A stretch of 64,000 bases of DNA from Thermoproteota archaeon (GTDB taxonomy: Archaea > Korarchaeota > Korarchaeia > Korarchaeales > Korarchaeaceae), in NCBI GenBank assembly GCA_030130125.1, contig JARZZM010000013.1:141235-205234 (forward strand). Reading direction: 5' to 3'. Positions 61,308 to 64,000 of this stretch are shown one piece after another. Every line of letters begins with the position of its first letter. Position 1 is the first letter of the stretch. The translations under genes and the position numbers were made by a program. The notes beneath the pieces were generated by a model. It was not told the DNA's origin. It searched no databases and saw nothing but the letters and a program-made list of their open reading frames with translations.

Positions 61308-64000
61308 ATGCATTACACGGGATTGATAGCTCTTATGGGCGGCGCGATCCTCCTCGCCGACCTCACCCACTCCTCGATCAAGGGGAGGATAATCAAGCTT
61401 GGACTCGTGGCTTACGCGATCCTCCTTGCTGACTGGATCCTCTACGTGTGGGCCTTCCTGACTCAGGACTACACGCTCAAGCCCGTCTACGAGACATCTT
61501 CCATGGGGCTCCCCCTCATGTTCAAGATAGCCTCGAGCTGGTCCAGCGGGGGCGGAAGCCTCTTCCTCCTGACCACGGTCTTGGCCACCGTGGCACTCAT
61601 CCACAGGAGGTACCACAGGGATACGATGCTGAACGCCGGGTACGGCGCACTGATAATCTCATCCCTAGCCTTGGCGTTCCTGAACGGTGCCTTCGAGTCC
61701 TTCCACGGTGACGTGGCGACAGGCATGGGACTGAATCCCCTGCTGAAGAGCCCTTGGATATATCCTCATCCCCTCTCGACCTTCACCGCTTATGCCTTGA
61801 TCGCTGCCTCAGCCGTCTCCCTGTACAGCGGACACGAGAAGGCAAGTGATCTACTGGCTAGGGTCGGATGGCTCCTACTGACCTTGGGTATTGCTATAGG
61901 AGGCTACTGGAGCTACGTTACCTTCGGATGGGGTGGCTACTGGGCTTGGGATCCGGTGGAAACGGCGGAGTTGACTCCTTGGCTTGCCCTAACTGCGGCA
62001 TTCCACGTTAAGTCCCTAGACAGGAAGCTCTCCTATGCTACCCAGATGACTGCAGCGGGTAGCGTCTTCTTGGCTATACTCGTCACTAGGGTGGGCATCT
62101 CCCCCCTCCACAGCTTCGCCTCCCCCCAGTCCATGACCAGCGCTTTAACGCTCCTACTAACCTTCCTCTTCATAGCCGAGGGCGTAAGAGGATCTCGAGG
62201 GGCTAGTATCGGGATAGGGAAAGTGACCTCCAGCCCCTACAGGACGGGACTCGTCCTCTCATACTTCTCTCTGTTCATGATGTTCTTAGTGCTCTTCTCG
62301 GTGCTCGCCGGCGGATCCATAGCCAGCGCCTTGGGTATGAGGGTCGATGTTCCCCAGATGGACTCCGGTATAGAATTCTTTCACCCATTACTTTTCCCCT
62401 TCGCCCTCCTGCTCATGGTCTCCCTCCCGATGTGTACCATAGGGGCGAGACTCGGATGGAGGGAGATACTGGGTGTCATTGAGGGCCTCTCAATAGTGTC
62501 AGCTATCCTGCTCTACCTGACCTTCAAGAGGGACATCATATGGTCACCGGCTAGCTCGCTCACCACGAACCTCATCATATCCATAATGCTCCCCTTCACC
62601 GTAGCTGGCCTCTTCTCAGGGCTGGCGGCCCTCTATATCTACGCTAGGGACAGATTGAGTACCATGTCCTCGGTGTCGCTTCTGCATGCCGCCATGGCCC
62701 TCACGATGCTCGGAGTACTCATGAGCGGACCCTTCGCCTACAACAGATCCTACTTCAGGGACATCACGCTCCCCTACGATCGGGAGCTGGATGTGGACGG
62801 ATTGGGGGTGAAGCTGAAGGGATACGAGTATAGCCTCTACGGCGGTAAAGTGGACCTCTACACCCCCTACGTTGGGAGATCGGACATATACAGGAGAGCG
62901 AGCCTTACCATGCTCTCTTTGACGACCAATTTCGGCGAAGCCCTACTGGAGATGAAGGAGGGGGAAAAGCGGCTGGAGGAGACGGGCATCCTAGGAATAT
63001 ATAGGGATCTCAAGGGAGGTGTCAGGATGAGTGGGAGCTACAGGGCCAACGCTAGCGCTGTCCTGACTGAGGTGAGCAATGCGTCCAAGGAATCCAGGGA
63101 TCTGGGCGAGGTGTCCGTCTCCATCTCGGATCCCGTGATTGCGTCCTTCTTGGGCGCTAGTGCCAATGAGACCACCCTCAGGATGATAGTAGTGGGAAAT
63201 GTGACCCTCAGAGGGAACCTGGCCTCGATTAGGGCATCTCCAACCGTGATGATTAATCTCACCTTCCAGAGACCCCTAATCCTGAACGCTCCCAAGGGGA
63301 CGGTGGAGATAGGGAGGGCATCCATCGTATTCTTCGACATGCTGAAGCAGGGTCATTCCCTACCCAAGAACCTCAACGGCACCATAGTGGCCCCGAACTC
63401 GACTCTCGTGATAGAGAAGGGCGTTTATCACGGGGAGAGGGATGTGGAGATACCGTCAACCATTAGAGGTAGGGACGTGGTCCTCTACGTGGCGTTCACC
63501 CAAGGAACAATCTCCTCCGATGTCCTGAAGATACTCGAAGATCACGGTCTGTCCAGACTGCTTACCAACGAGACGTTCACCTCCAAGCTGTTGAGGGACC
63601 TGCTTCCAGGGAACTGTAAGGAGCTCATCCACGAGCGTCAGGAGGCGGCCATCAACTGCCTAGGATACCTCCCAATACCAAAGGAGCTGCCGGAGGGTGC
63701 GAAGCTCTCCCTCACGTTGGAGGCCGGGAACTCGGAGGAGCTTCTGGAGATAAGGTTCGACGCCAACGGCGAGGCTCAGGGCATCCACGGCCTAGTCGCC
63801 CATGTGCTGACCCTACCTAGCGGTCTGGGCGACCTTTACATGGTGTTCCATCCTCCCGTCGTCAAGGACAGGAAGTGGAGCATAGGATTCCACGAGCTAA
63901 TGGTTTACTACCTCCACGAATCGTTCAGGGGGCTTAACGAGGAGCAGAAGCTTGCCTTAGCTTCTCTCTTCGCCTCCGCTTACTTGGGTCAGTCCGTCCA
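61308..64000 (+). CDS. ccmF: CcmF heme lyase, 3' end outside the window
   Basis: At least 897 residues; the frame is open to the last base. ATG 61308 follows GAGGTGAGCTC. The CcmF signature WGGYWAWDPVETAEL lies near residue 209. About fourteen membrane helices fill the first 480 residues. After that comes a long exported region (residues about 490-897 and on), larger than in bacterial CcmF of about 650 residues, so an extra domain is present. It attaches heme to apocytochromes delivered by the thioredoxin system. Confidence 0.9.
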   Translation, partial: MHYTGLIALMGGAILLADLTHSSIKGRIIKLGLVAYAILLADWILYVWAFLTQDYTLKPVYETSSMGLPLMFKIASSWSSGGGSLFLLTTVLATVALIHRRYHRDTMLNAGYGALIISSLALAFLNGAFESFHGDVATGMGLNPLLKSPWIYPHPLSTFTAYALIAASAVSLYSGHEKASDLLARVGWLLLTLGIAIGGYWSYVTFGWGGYWAWDPVETAELTPWLALTAAFHVKSLDRKLSYATQMTAAGSVFLAILVTRVGISPLHSFASPQSMTSALTLLLTFLFIAEGVRGSRGASIGIGKVTSSPYRTGLVLSYFSLFMMFLVLFSVLAGGSIASALGMRVDVPQMDSGIEFFHPLLFPFALLLMVSLPMCTIGARLGWREILGVIEGLSIVSAILLYLTFKRDIIWSPASSLTTNLIISIMLPFTVAGLFSGLAALYIYARDRLSTMSSVSLLHAAMALTMLGVLMSGPFAYNRSYFRDITLPYDRELDVDGLGVKLKGYEYSLYGGKVDLYTPYVGRSDIYRRASLTMLSLTTNFGEALLEMKEGEKRLEETGILGIYRDLKGGVRMSGSYRANASAVLTEVSNASKESRDLGEVSVSISDPVIASFLGASANETTLRMIVVGNVTLRGNLASIRASPTVMINLTFQRPLILNAPKGTVEIGRASIVFFDMLKQGHSLPKNLNGTIVAPNSTLVIEKGVYHGERDVEIPSTIRGRDVVLYVAFTQGTISSDVLKILEDHGLSRLLTNETFTSKLLRDLLPGNCKELIHERQEAAINCLGYLPIPKELPEGAKLSLTLEAGNSEELLEIRFDANGEAQGIHGLVAHVLTLPSGLGDLYMVFHPPVVKDRKWSIGFHELMVYYLHESFRGLNEEQKLALASLFASAYLGQSV

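Noticed and set aside
1..64000. CRISPR arrays, insertion sequences with terminal repeats, tRNA or rRNA genes
   Set aside because: None was found by reading through the intergenic regions; no direct repeat-spacer pattern or intact transposase is present.

Overview
The window reads as a chromosomal segment from a thermophilic archaeon of the TACK / Thermoproteota–Korarchaeota side of the tree; I cannot name the species. The archaeal signs are aIF1 (SUI1), TATA boxes about 25 bases before many start codons (leaderless mRNAs), GGAGGTGATC-type ribosome binding sites with ATGA/TGATG gene overlaps, a SufBC pair without SufD, a HerA-like ATPase, VapBC, an Mrp-type HypB substitute, AGG/AGA-dominated arginine codons and a probable C/D box sRNA.

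1-7.0 kb is a hydrogenase block: the 3' end of a group 1 [NiFe]-hydrogenase large subunit, its membrane cytochrome b (Isp1) and HdrD-like Fe-S partner (Isp2), a degenerate relative of the maturation protease, the protease itself, HypA, an Mrp/MinD ATPase in the HypB position, HypC and HypE. 7.0-14.1 kb is an exported, membrane-bound formate dehydrogenase of the FdnGHI type (Tat signal, Cys instead of Sec) with FdhE and a convergent FdhD. A 9-bp perfect inverted repeat lies upstream of this operon.

14.2-31.4 kb is mostly housekeeping: a YkgJ-type protein, TldD/TldE, fused GMP synthase, VapBC, K+-independent H+-pyrophosphatase, aIF1, heme O synthase-like CtaB, SufBC, an SDR, an M42 aminopeptidase and a saccharopine dehydrogenase-like protein. 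31.4-44.8 kb is rich in secreted and membrane proteins: a transglutaminase-like protein with a membrane-anchored partner, a 1074-residue two-barrel glycosidase-like protein, a CruF-like protein, a CPA2 antiporter and an uncharacterised cluster with tandem paralogues, one ending in a His-rich tail. Three exported proteins share an S-layer-like GGP ... RYGT domain. An apparent C/D box sRNA at 43.75 kb carries a guide for 16S rRNA C1402, and beside it lies a NimA-like gene broken by a +1 frameshift.

44.8-55.3 kb holds ilvBNC, a PadR regulator, a divergent TauE exporter and Lrp regulator sharing a TATA box and a perfect palindrome, a CPBP protease, a decayed AAA_14/DUF4143 ATPase in a gene-poor stretch, and a HerA-like ATPase. 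55.5-64 kb is an octaheme HAO-family cytochrome c followed by a full cytochrome c maturation set: CcmC, Cys-type CcmE, CcmA, CcmB, a thioredoxin-CcdA fusion and CcmF (cut by the window end).

Taken together, the membrane-bound uptake hydrogenase and formate dehydrogenase could feed electrons to a membrane carrier, and the exported octaheme enzyme could be a terminal reductase for a nitrogen or sulfur compound. That link is inference from gene content; no quinol:cytochrome c link is visible here.
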